Part shown: piece by piece, positions 48,732 to 57,781 of the stretch | Numbering within the stretch: position 1 is the stretch's first letter | How the letters are laid out: every line of letters starts with the position of its first letter | Virus record (IMG/VR): IMGVR_UViG_3300023174_000047 | Location: 62,001-126,000 of that record | Length of the DNA stretch: 64,000 nt | Source of the DNA: a virus | Reading direction: 5' to 3' (one strand) | Program-made: the position numbers and the translations under genes | The notes under the pieces: generated by a model | Told to the model about the DNA's origin: nothing | What the model saw: the letters and a program-made list of their open reading frames with translations, nothing else | The model's database searches: none

Positions 48732-50514
48732 CACCATAGCACTTAACTTCAAATTGCCAATTTGAACCATCAAATGGCGACTCAACTACAATCTTAATAT
48801 CAGATGGTGTTTCCCTTGCTTTAGATATGGTAAGTACACCGGTGAGTGCAGGCATAGCAGTAAGTGCAGGCATAGCAGTGATCTCTGGTGTATTAGTAGT
48901 AAGCTTTGGTGCAGCAATGGGTGAATATCCTAGTGCGGTGAGTGCAGCATTATATGTTTGATCGCCTATGAAACACGTGCCAGTTATTGAGGGACCCCAA
49001 CTTACTGTGAACCGTGCAGGTGCATTTGTATTGCTGTATGTAATGTTATACGGTCCTGTTTGTGTTCCGCCGTTGAACGTATAATTATGTACACCTTTAA
49101 CACCTGCACTACGAACTGGTGCATCACAGTACGCCTCAAAAGATGCTATGCAGCTTGGGAAATAATCATATTTTACAACTGTTGACTCAGCAATATAATC
49201 AGCATACAGATTATTGGCATCTTGATAGATGCCACCAATAATCATCCATGCCTTGTCACAATAAGCATTGATTGCAGCATCAGCACTAAATGCACCAACT
49301 GTATTATTATTAAAATCTGCTGTATCGGTTACAAAATAGATGTACTTGTTGTAGCTAGTTTTATAATCTCTTAAAATATTTGCTGCTTGAAATAGTGCAT
49401 CAATGCCATTTTCTGGCATATCACTGCCACCATCACAGTAAAACGGTCCCGCATTGCTAGATGCCTGCTGCAGAAAGTCTATTGCCTCTTGAATGGTATT
49501 ATCAAATGTAATTGTCTGTGGGCACACTTTGTCACCAAAAGAAATAATGGATACCTTTTTAACGGCACCTGTATATGCATATTCTTTAAGCACTTGTAGC
49601 CCAAGCTGTGCACTATATGTTCCTATGGAATCTGTTTGATCCAAAACCAGAACCAATACAAACGGATCCAAGCAAAGATCCTTGCATGCATATACTGCAT
49701 CTGGAACAGGTGGCTGAATAGGCACATATGGTCCAATGAGACTTGTAGTTGCAGGAGCACGCAGCCTAATTGATTCAGGTGTTTCAAATGAAAGATTTTG
49801 AACAACAGGAAATCTGTATATTGTTGGTGGCGGAGGAGCTGATATTACTGGCAAATCATCAGCTCCCTCAACATGAAAATTCTTTATACCAAATTTAGCA
49901 CCTGTAGCAATGCCACACAGAGGAGCTGCATATGATACACCTGCCTTGTAAAAAGAAGAAGTTGATGCATTGATTGAAACAGGACAGTCAAGTATCACGG
50001 TGTATGAATCATCAATGAATCGCGCGATCTCAATGGCAGATCCTGCATCATGCAGTCTAAATCTCAGTGTATTAAACACAAGCCCGGAACTTGTAAATGC
50101 AAATGCAGAGTCTAGAGATGATAGTGCAATGGATGTTAGATATGTAAAATTGGATCCTGTTCTAATGGTAATGGCAGGGCCATAATTAGATGCTATCCCT
50201 GTGGTTTTGCCATTGCCAGATAATGCAAATTGACCATGTGTATCAAACCCAATGCCCAAAACCGCACCACTTAGCCCTGAAAGAGAAGCAAAGCCGGTAT
50301 AGTCTTGACTTGGTGCATATCCCAGTGAAGAACCAATGCCTCCACCTGTGAGCATGGGTACACGTGCATCATATAAGAATGTACAAAACCCACCCTGCAC
50401 ATTGGCACCGCATAGCGCATACTGCAGAGACCATACAATGTCCTGGTAAGCATTTAGTGCTTTATTGTGCACTATACTTGCTGCAAATGCAGAGGTTGAT
50501 ATTAATGTTGGCAT
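48727..50514 (-). CDS. Virion protein with von Willebrand factor A domain
   Basis: 595 residues. The N-terminal half is beta-rich, ending in a Pro-rich linker (VISAPPPPTIYRFPV). The middle is a vWA domain: FVLVLVLDQTDSIGTYSAQL has the MIDAS-like D-x-T-x-S (in place of DxSxS), and YIYFVTDTADFNN the second metal site. Near the C-terminus, the hexapeptide LTAMPA is duplicated. It probably forms part of the fibre or adhesin array; metal-dependent adhesion is suggested. It starts three bases after the RCC1 gene and lacks its own late promoter. Confidence 0.72.
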   Translation of the reverse strand: MPTLISTSAFAASIVHNKALNAYQDIVWSLQYALCGANVQGGFCTFLYDARVPMLTGGGIGSSLGYAPSQDYTGFASLSGLSGAVLGIGFDTHGQFALSGNGKTTGIASNYGPAITIRTGSNFTYLTSIALSSLDSAFAFTSSGLVFNTLRFRLHDAGSAIEIARFIDDSYTVILDCPVSINASTSSFYKAGVSYAAPLCGIATGAKFGIKNFHVEGADDLPVISAPPPPTIYRFPVVQNLSFETPESIRLRAPATTSLIGPYVPIQPPVPDAVYACKDLCLDPFVLVLVLDQTDSIGTYSAQLGLQVLKEYAYTGAVKKVSIISFGDKVCPQTITFDNTIQEAIDFLQQASSNAGPFYCDGGSDMPENGIDALFQAANILRDYKTSYNKYIYFVTDTADFNNNTVGAFSADAAINAYCDKAWMIIGGIYQDANNLYADYIAESTVVKYDYFPSCIASFEAYCDAPVRSAGVKGVHNYTFNGGTQTGPYNITYSNTNAPARFTVSWGPSITGTCFIGDQTYNAALTALGYSPIAAPKLTTNTPEITAMPALTAMPALTGVLTISKARETPSDIKIVVESPFDGSNWQFEVKCYGE

Positions 50515-50517
50515 CTA

Positions 50518-53139
50518 TTAGAGTGGTATTTCAATAGGAATGAGAATGGGGTTCATAGCTATGGGCAATCCACATTGCCCAAAATTATTTCTCCCCCATG
50601 CATAAAATACTTTTCTGACAGGATCATCCGTAATGGCATACACTGTTCTACGATATTCAGCAGGAACAGCAGGTGGTCCTGCAGTACCAGGATAATAATA
50701 CCCTATAACAATAAAATCATCAAATTTATCACGTTGAATTTTTGCTACTCTTTTCTTTGTAGTCGTACCTGCTGTAGTCGTACCATCACCAGCAATACCA
50801 TCACTGTTTACCCCACCAACAGTATACATTTCACCCGCGGTCGTCAGCATAAACAATGTATCGGTATGATATTGAATTTTTTTAATACCTGTATATGGTG
50901 CTTGTGGTCTAATAGGATTATTGCTATCAGTAGTAGTACCAGTACCAAGCTGGTATGAGCCATTTTCACCCCAACCAACCAATGAATTATCTTGAAGCAA
51001 GGCCATAACGCTAATAATATCTGAAGCATCTGCATTTAATGTGAGATAAGAAACACCAGAAAGCTGTGATGATACTACACCACCCGTTACAGGCTTAAAA
51101 GTAGTTTGATTTACAGCAATACTACCCCTGCCTAAAGCACCACTTTGGTAACTCCCTGCACTCCATACATATCCCTCATCACCAGTAATAATATATGAAT
51201 TTGAGTTAGTAGTATAGCCACCTACAAAAATATCTCTTACCGATAGTGAACCAATATTCGCAGAAACTTTATAAAAAATAGTACGAGATGTGCTATTAGT
51301 CAGACCAAGATTGCCATTCTGATTATTCCCACACGCATGTAGCTTATCATTTTCATCAATGACAAGTGCAAACTGATTTAGCCCATTATTGCTTGTTGCA
51401 ACCTTTTTAACCTGCACATTACTTAAACTAGAATAGTCACTGCCTTGTGTGTAAGCAGTTCCATTTATTTTAATTGGTGTTGTTTGATTTATAATGTTTC
51501 CTTTGCCCAATACACCACTACTATTAAGCCCCCAGCCATATAAGTTGCCTGGTTCTGTAATAGCAAACATACCCGTTTCAGGTGTACTATCTGCTCCATT
51601 AGTATATGAGCCTGCAATTTGAGTCACTTTCTCATAGTTAAAATATGATGGATTAATTTGAGTAAATGTATTATGTACTCCTGTGATGCCTGGGGTACCT
51701 GTACCGAGAAGTCCGACTGTACTCTTACCTGCCGTAAAAATATTACCCTCACTTGTAAGAATTGCAGTAAAATTACCAAGTGAATAAGCACTTATAGCGA
51801 ATTCATTTGCACTTAGTCCAATTGCAACCGGAAAAAACATCGGCACACTTGTATTACTGTTGCCATAACCAATTGCTGATCCATATGTTGCTACATCAGA
51901 GTTGCCTGCAGCACGTAGATTGCCCGCCGCATCAAGTAAAAATCCATGTACATAGCAAACCATGGTAGTACCTGTATTGAATGTAGGTATAATTATACGC
52001 CCTGCATATTTCGGATCTCGGAGAAGCAAAGCACTTAGAGTAGAAATTTGCGTTTGAACTTGTGTGCTGCTAATGTAATCTTTTACACCCAATTGATATG
52101 AGATGCCAGAGTTGGGAAATACAAGTGTTGTTGTGGAAGATGCATTTGTTGCATCATATGCTGTAAGAGATACATTATCTATGGCAACATTTGATATGCC
52201 AAAAATCTGGTCTTCAAGATATTTGATGATGTAAACGAAGTTGCCTGCAGTAAGCAAAGGAACTTTAAAGTTGGGAGCTACTCCACCATAGTATTGGCCA
52301 ATGGCAGCACACAAAGCAGCATAAGTTGTACCATTTTTTGTAGATCCATCACACAAGAAATATCCATGTGGAACTGTTGAGCTAATTGCATTAAAATTGC
52401 CACCAGAGCCAAAAGGAACGATGCTACCAACTGGTACTTGATTGCTACTCAACACTATGTATTGCGTCTGATATGTACTGGGCGATGCAAGCGTCAAATT
52501 GCCTAATCCATCAGTCGTTAAGACAGAACCAAAAGCACCATCATAAGACGGTAGGTTAAAAACAGATGAACCACCTTGTGTGCCAAATTGAATTGATTTT
52601 GGAAGCTGCAAATATGCATTGTTGCGAGCAGCAATGGAATCTAATTGCTGATCAGCAGCAGTCTGCAATGCTCTTGTGCCATTAAATTCAAGACCCTGCC
52701 CTGCAAGTTCAGGATCAAGTTGCAAAGCACTCACAGTTTTGACTGACATTGTGCCTGTAGATGCATTGAGCTGCAATGTTTCATTATCCACTCGATTTGC
52801 AAGCGGGCCTGAATATAATGTCCAATTGCTCTGAACATTGGGTGGTGCAGCTGTAAGACGATATATGCCACCTGCTATCGCATCATATGCAACATCTCCT
52901 ACAACTGCCTCTGATGCCCATGTATACGGATGATATGTACCAAAGTATAACATCAAAGATGTCGGATTAGCGCCAGTTGTGACACCATCTCCAACAAACA
53001 ATCTACGTGTATCAACAGTATACCCTAGCTCACCTTCTGAGAGTGTAATGTTTTGACGCTCAACATTTGACCCACGACGGATCAACAATTTTAAAAGAGT
53101 ATTTTCTGTAATTTCAATTTTACCAGCACTATTGCTCAT
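50518..53139 (-). CDS. Tail-fibre adhesin with collar domain and RCC1 beta-propeller
   Basis: 873 residues in three parts. The N-terminus (LLIRRGSNVERQNITLSEGE, LGYTVDTRRLFVGDG) is the hyaluronidase/Mtd-type attachment module shared with the next gene. Around residues 235-300 is a tail-collar domain (PHGYFLCDGSTKNGTTYAAL). From about 390 to the end are RCC1-type repeats: NLYGWGLNSSGVLGKG, YVWSAGSYQSGALGRG, SLVGWGENGSYQLGTG and VFYAWGRNNFGQCG. A seven-bladed propeller at the tip is likely, probably for receptor binding. Confidence 0.85.
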   Translation of the reverse strand: MSNSAGKIEITENTLLKLLIRRGSNVERQNITLSEGELGYTVDTRRLFVGDGVTTGANPTSLMLYFGTYHPYTWASEAVVGDVAYDAIAGGIYRLTAAPPNVQSNWTLYSGPLANRVDNETLQLNASTGTMSVKTVSALQLDPELAGQGLEFNGTRALQTAADQQLDSIAARNNAYLQLPKSIQFGTQGGSSVFNLPSYDGAFGSVLTTDGLGNLTLASPSTYQTQYIVLSSNQVPVGSIVPFGSGGNFNAISSTVPHGYFLCDGSTKNGTTYAALCAAIGQYYGGVAPNFKVPLLTAGNFVYIIKYLEDQIFGISNVAIDNVSLTAYDATNASSTTTLVFPNSGISYQLGVKDYISSTQVQTQISTLSALLLRDPKYAGRIIIPTFNTGTTMVCYVHGFLLDAAGNLRAAGNSDVATYGSAIGYGNSNTSVPMFFPVAIGLSANEFAISAYSLGNFTAILTSEGNIFTAGKSTVGLLGTGTPGITGVHNTFTQINPSYFNYEKVTQIAGSYTNGADSTPETGMFAITEPGNLYGWGLNSSGVLGKGNIINQTTPIKINGTAYTQGSDYSSLSNVQVKKVATSNNGLNQFALVIDENDKLHACGNNQNGNLGLTNSTSRTIFYKVSANIGSLSVRDIFVGGYTTNSNSYIITGDEGYVWSAGSYQSGALGRGSIAVNQTTFKPVTGGVVSSQLSGVSYLTLNADASDIISVMALLQDNSLVGWGENGSYQLGTGTTTDSNNPIRPQAPYTGIKKIQYHTDTLFMLTTAGEMYTVGGVNSDGIAGDGTTTAGTTTKKRVAKIQRDKFDDFIVIGYYYPGTAGPPAVPAEYRRTVYAITDDPVRKVFYAWGRNNFGQCGLPIAMNPILIPIEIPL

Positions 53140-53144
53140 GCTTA

Positions 53145-53152
53145 TATTTAGC
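53145..53152 (-). promoter_or_regulatory. Late promoter GCTAAATA
   Basis: Minus-strand octamer variant ending five bases before ATG 53139, overlapping the end of the upstream fibre gene. Confidence 0.5.
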
Positions 53153-54236
53153 TAAGAGCCTGCAATTCGCTAGGTATATCAAACACAGGAATTGCTTTTT
53201 TACCAAATGGTGTCCCCATGTCGACTACGATGAAGCCAGCAGAAGATAATGTATATGTTGCTGATCCTGTGCCAGTTGATGCAACATACTGTGTTGTGCC
53301 TCGTTTTGTGCCTGTTGGAAATTGATTGTAAAAGCCTCCAAAAGCATTGCCATAAGAACTCAATGGCAGGCGCGCAGCATTATAGAGAGAAGACAAAGCA
53401 ATGGTATTGCTCTTAATTTGAATAGAAGCATTATCAACTTTTGCACTCAGTCCTTGAGCTGTAGCAGCAAGCCCACCAGATGCATAAACAAGCAATGAGC
53501 TTGACGTGTTTACTGCGATTTGATTTGATGCATTTATAACAACAGTTGCATTATCAACTTTTGCACTTAAACCTTGAGCTGTAGCAGCAATCCCACCAGA
53601 TGCATAAACAAGTAATGGGGTTAAAGGATTTACAGCAATTTGATTGAATGCATTTAAAATGATGGTTGCATTATCAACATTAGCGCTGAGTGTCTTTGCA
53701 GCGGTTACACCTAAACCGTTGCCTGCAAGTGTGGAAACATTAATGTTGGTGTTATTAATGGTACCAACTCTAATTTTATTTGTTGCATTATTGATGGTAA
53801 TTGTAGAATTATCCACATTAGCACTCAAGCCTTGTGATGTCGCAGCAAGTCCACCAGATGCATAAACAAGCAATGAGCTTGCTGTATTGATGGTGAGTTT
53901 ATTAGATGCATTAAAAATGATGGTCGTATTATCAGCCTGTGGTCCAATGTATTTCCATGCAGATGTCTGTGTTGCTTTTGTACCTGTGAGTTGGTATAGT
54001 AAACTATTTTCCAACACGATATCACCTTGAACTGCAGCAAGAGCAGTCTTGTTAGCTACAATTGGTGTAAAGGCTTTAGATCCCACCGCAATTCCACCTA
54101 CTGTAGCACCATCACCCACAAAGACACGTTTTGAATCAATGGTATATCCTAATTCTCCCTGATCAAGAGTGATCAGTAGTCTTTGAGATTCAAGACCGCG
54201 GCGCAATTTGAGTTTAATAATTTTAATGTCAGGCAT
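53148..54236 (-). CDS. Tail-fibre protein with internal repeats
   Basis: 362 residues. The N-terminus KLRRGLESQRLLITLDQGEL followed by GYTIDSKRVFVGDG is the same attachment module as in the RCC1 gene. The centre has four to five copies of a unit of about 39 residues, LLVYASGGLAATAQGLSAKV plus DNATVVINASNQIAVN, likely a beta-helical shaft. The C-terminus is a small domain (YVASTGTGSATYTLSSAGFI). It lies four bases from the next virion gene. Confidence 0.75.
   Translation of the reverse strand: MPDIKIIKLKLRRGLESQRLLITLDQGELGYTIDSKRVFVGDGATVGGIAVGSKAFTPIVANKTALAAVQGDIVLENSLLYQLTGTKATQTSAWKYIGPQADNTTIIFNASNKLTINTASSLLVYASGGLAATSQGLSANVDNSTITINNATNKIRVGTINNTNINVSTLAGNGLGVTAAKTLSANVDNATIILNAFNQIAVNPLTPLLVYASGGIAATAQGLSAKVDNATVVINASNQIAVNTSSSLLVYASGGLAATAQGLSAKVDNASIQIKSNTIALSSLYNAARLPLSSYGNAFGGFYNQFPTGTKRGTTQYVASTGTGSATYTLSSAGFIVVDMGTPFGKKAIPVFDIPSELQALS
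53440..53890. repeat. Degenerate fibre repeats of about 117 bases
   Basis: Three closely related blocks around 53442-53512, 53559-53629 and 53816-53886, plus a more diverged one between the last two, encode the LLVYASGGxAATxQGLSAxVDN shaft repeat. The first two are spaced 117 bases apart. Confidence 0.75.
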
Positions 54237-54239
54237 AAG

Positions 54240-55862
54240 TTAGGAGGGCTGTGGAATATAAAACTTTTTGATATACTTGAAAGCTAACATATAACTCCAA
54301 GAATAACCGCTATAACTTGCAAAAAGATTAGTTGTAACACTAGCAGATTTAATCTCTCTAAACCCATCTGGCCTTATAGATGGAGAATACAAGCCGTATT
54401 TGTTAATTATAGTTGTAAGATATGATGATGTTGTAGCCTTAGCAGCAAATTTATTTTTATAGCACTTTTCTAAGAAACGCCTATCAGGTCGTGGTGGAAT
54501 GTTTACATCTTTTGTTCTATAATCCATGATTGTTGTTACTACATCATTTATACCTATATAAAAGTTCTTATAATACAGTTTATTATCAAGATATAAAATT
54601 ATCGCGGTGCATCGGTCAAGGCGACCATAAATTACATCCCCTATGCCTGTTGTTCTTTTAAATGATGAATTATATATATTATCATCTACACCTACCACAC
54701 TAGTATTCATAGACATTTTATAAAAACCAGCGGATGATGCATCACTACCTCGTATGGAAATTTCAACAGCAATGAGTTTATTCTGTCTCATATAATTAGC
54801 ATCAATGAGATATGTATGGTCACCAGAGTCTATAGTGCAGCTTTGTGGCAAAGCATTAAGTATTTCGTAGTAATTTTCATATGAATAAGTAGTATAAAAT
54901 AACTGAGGTTGATCAACTTCATAGATGAGTGTATTTCCTATGACTAAGACATTCATGTTGGTGCAGTCACCATTTTGACTGAATACATTCACTCTGGTTG
55001 GCAATTGTTCTAAAACAATTGCCCAACCATTATTGCCTGTTGCAGGGGATGCAGGTTTATCAGCAGGGTTAACATGAGAACCCTTGGTGACTTGCACCAT
55101 ATAGCTGTTGTTATTAAACGTGTTATTAAACCATACAGTATAATTACCCGCTTTATTTCTCGTTACTTTATCGATGTTGTATGATGATCTTATGGTTGTA
55201 CTAATTGCAAGAGTGCCTGAATTTGCCAAAGGATTAACTCCATTAGGCAAAGGAAAGGAAAAAGTGCCTGGGTCAACAACTGTGACTGGGTACGCACCAT
55301 TTAATGCTGCATCAGTTGCTGTTAAGCTAATAATTTGACCGTTTGCAAGACCGTGACTCCCCTTACTACAACTAACCAATGTGCTACTTACATCTTGGAC
55401 AATGGTATATAAAACAGCAGTAATGGGTTTGCCGTCAAAATTTACCCAACATTGGCGTATGGGACTCTCATACACCTGCTCAACCAAACCCTTGCTGTTT
55501 AACACAATGGTATCAATTTGATCGTACGATCCTTGTGGATCAGGATCCAAATCAGGCAATGCATCCACTGTAATTTGTCCAAAGTCTACATTGCCGCTGC
55601 CATCTGTTACAAGCGGAAATCCTCGACCAGATGCAGCATCAACATTTGTAAATTCAAGTATGCCGCTTGATAGCCTGCCAGAAATAGACAGCCCTCCTGC
55701 AATTTCAGCACCATTGCCCAAAACACCCAATGCAAGGGCAGAAGCTTGACCGCTTCCATCATAGATGATTTGATTGCCTTGTATAGGTAATGCTGTACCT
55801 TCAGCATGCAATACACCCTGGTATGTTGATTCAACTGTTTGATCGAGGAGATTTTGTGGCAT
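54240..55862 (-). CDS. Virion structural/fibre protein
   Basis: 540 residues. MPQNLLDQTVESTYQGVLHA and IQGNQIIYDGSGQASAL resemble N-termini of virion fibre proteins of T4-like marine phages. A central part (LPDLDPDPQGSYDQIDTIVL then NSKGLVEQVYESP) looks like an inter-domain linker; WVNFDGKPITAVLYTIVQDV begins a beta-rich domain. The last 200 residues are different in composition and have no match. A canonical late promoter TATAAATA precedes it. Confidence 0.65.
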   Translation of the reverse strand: MPQNLLDQTVESTYQGVLHAEGTALPIQGNQIIYDGSGQASALALGVLGNGAEIAGGLSISGRLSSGILEFTNVDAASGRGFPLVTDGSGNVDFGQITVDALPDLDPDPQGSYDQIDTIVLNSKGLVEQVYESPIRQCWVNFDGKPITAVLYTIVQDVSSTLVSCSKGSHGLANGQIISLTATDAALNGAYPVTVVDPGTFSFPLPNGVNPLANSGTLAISTTIRSSYNIDKVTRNKAGNYTVWFNNTFNNNSYMVQVTKGSHVNPADKPASPATGNNGWAIVLEQLPTRVNVFSQNGDCTNMNVLVIGNTLIYEVDQPQLFYTTYSYENYYEILNALPQSCTIDSGDHTYLIDANYMRQNKLIAVEISIRGSDASSAGFYKMSMNTSVVGVDDNIYNSSFKRTTGIGDVIYGRLDRCTAIILYLDNKLYYKNFYIGINDVVTTIMDYRTKDVNIPPRPDRRFLEKCYKNKFAAKATTSSYLTTIINKYGLYSPSIRPDGFREIKSASVTTNLFASYSGYSWSYMLAFKYIKKFYIPQPS

Positions 55863-55868
55863 TGTTGT

Positions 55869-55876
55869 TATTTATA
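55869..55876 (-). promoter_or_regulatory. Late promoter TATAAATA
   Basis: Exact consensus on the minus strand, ending six bases before ATG 55862. Confidence 0.75.
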
Positions 55877-55884
55877 TGGTGTTG

Positions 55885-57768
55885 TTAGTTTAACAAGATA
55901 GTCTGTGATCCAGATACGGAAGGTACAAAGTTGAGAACTCTAGTAGATGTAAGATTTAATACACTATTTTGAATGTTCCAAATTTGTTCAAAGATTCTAT
56001 TGAGTGTTCCTGCACTTGATGCAATTTCATTGTCATGCACATACAAGTTATTCACATTAGTTATGGCTAAACTATCAAATTCCTGTTGTGTGAACCCAGT
56101 TATACCGTTGTTTACTAAATTGCCAATGTAATCATAGCTTGCTGCATACCTGCCCATCAAATAGTTTTTAATATACAGAATATTTGTGAGTATTTTGTGC
56201 AATTCTTTGTTAAAAACGAAAGCTTGAATCATTTCTTTGTCATTAAATTTTAAATCTTTGACACTATAGTTTTGTCTGTCAATGGTTCCTAGCACTGTTG
56301 TGTATTGTGTGTTTTCTAGGTAGTGATTGATTCTATTGAACGTTTCAGTTTTATAGCCTGCAAATATAAAAATTTCATCAGCATCCATATCAGTTGGAAG
56401 CAAGCAGAAACTATTTACTATTACACCTCTTCTAACTCCAATGCCCCCATCATTCCAGCGCCATCTTGCGCGATTCCAACGTGAAAATTCATTGTTCCAA
56501 ATGTGTCGATTAACAAATCCACTTTTATAAAAAAGCCACTTACCAATGGTATTGAATGGTGTATTAACAAATTTTTTAAAAATGTTCGTATTTGTCGACA
56601 TATACATGATGTTGCTATCATTACATGAGAATTGTATACCCTTGAAAAACTCACCTGGTAACAATACATCGTTAATGATGTATTCTTGTTCAACAATTAA
56701 ATCCGCATTGCAAATTTGTAAAATATTCTGTCTACTGACTAATTTTTCAATTATTACATACATCTTGTTATATGTAGCATTATATTCCAAGGCCCGTACA
56801 TCTGATAAAACACCAGCTGTTGCAGCACGTGTTGCAACATATGATAAATTTGTATCATAAATTTTAATGCATCTGTTACCCTTGTCATAGACATACACTC
56901 TGTTGATTGCATCATTTGCATAGACAAGTCCTGGTGAATTAAATTTTGTTTTTGCAAGAGCATTGCCTTCGCCACCAATTGCTGCAACAAGATATCTTCT
57001 GTTTGTAACTGGTGTATCGTTTTTAAAGAATCCAGAGACATCATATTTGTATACATTGTTTTGCTTTGCATCACTAATATACATAAAATCACCAGCAATG
57101 CTAAAGCTACTCAATTGTAAGAATTGCAAGTCACTGTTTACATCTACAAATGTGTTGGTGCTTGTTACATCAAAAGTATTCAAGTGTATATCACTACTCA
57201 GTGCAACAAATGCAGTTGGCGATATGCCTAAAAAAGCATATCCTAAATCATCACTTATTTTGACAGCTTTAAACTGCATTGCGCTGCCAATCGTAGCTAA
57301 ATCAACACTCGATAGTGGTGCAAATGTTACTTGATCAGTAAGTTGTTGCGGAATCCATGCTGGTGCAGCACTCAAACACCCTGCAGAGCGGTCAAAGCCT
57401 TGTGGTATGTCATTATTTGCAATGAAGCACTTGGAATACACATACAATGTATTTGTATATAATTTGTGAAGTCTATCATTGAGTACTCTACCGTTGCAGG
57501 TTTCATTAGCTGCAATTAAAATATCCTTGTTGAAACTGTATGGAAGTGTTATATCATCAACGAGAAGCCGATCTCTAAAAAAAGTTGATTCAATTAAATC
57601 TGCTGCAAAAGTATGCTTATTATTTAATATACGTGTTTTATCCTCAAGTTGTCTGGATGCATATACAGTGCCATTATCTATATGATAATAGCCTGTGTAG
57701 TCAAAGCCTGTAAGAGTAAAGTCTTTGCCATCGGTGTAGCCAAACTTTATTGAAGAATAATCAATCAC
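55885..57768 (-). CDS. Virion protein with NHL-like propeller region
   Basis: 627 residues, starting at GTG 57766-57768; a nearby ATG at 57770 is out of frame. The middle shows propeller-type repeats: FSIAGDFMYISDAKQNNVYK and LVYANDAINRVYVYDKGNRC, like NHL repeats. The N-terminal 200 and C-terminal 200 residues are unmatched. Position between the fibre genes and the very large vWA protein suggests a baseplate or fibre-hub component. A late octamer lies five bases upstream of the GTG. Confidence 0.62.
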   Translation of the reverse strand: MIDYSSIKFGYTDGKDFTLTGFDYTGYYHIDNGTVYASRQLEDKTRILNNKHTFAADLIESTFFRDRLLVDDITLPYSFNKDILIAANETCNGRVLNDRLHKLYTNTLYVYSKCFIANNDIPQGFDRSAGCLSAAPAWIPQQLTDQVTFAPLSSVDLATIGSAMQFKAVKISDDLGYAFLGISPTAFVALSSDIHLNTFDVTSTNTFVDVNSDLQFLQLSSFSIAGDFMYISDAKQNNVYKYDVSGFFKNDTPVTNRRYLVAAIGGEGNALAKTKFNSPGLVYANDAINRVYVYDKGNRCIKIYDTNLSYVATRAATAGVLSDVRALEYNATYNKMYVIIEKLVSRQNILQICNADLIVEQEYIINDVLLPGEFFKGIQFSCNDSNIMYMSTNTNIFKKFVNTPFNTIGKWLFYKSGFVNRHIWNNEFSRWNRARWRWNDGGIGVRRGVIVNSFCLLPTDMDADEIFIFAGYKTETFNRINHYLENTQYTTVLGTIDRQNYSVKDLKFNDKEMIQAFVFNKELHKILTNILYIKNYLMGRYAASYDYIGNLVNNGITGFTQQEFDSLAITNVNNLYVHDNEIASSAGTLNRIFEQIWNIQNSVLNLTSTRVLNFVPSVSGSQTILLN

Positions 57769-57773
57769 ATCTT

Positions 57774-57781
57774 TATTTACT
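57774..57781 (-). promoter_or_regulatory. Late promoter AGTAAATA
   Basis: Minus-strand octamer variant ending five bases before GTG 57768; it supports the GTG start. Confidence 0.5.

Noticed and set aside
50518-53139. Diversity-generating retroelement acting on the fibre genes (Mtd-like N-terminus)
   Set aside because: No reverse transcriptase gene and no template repeat pair was found in the window.
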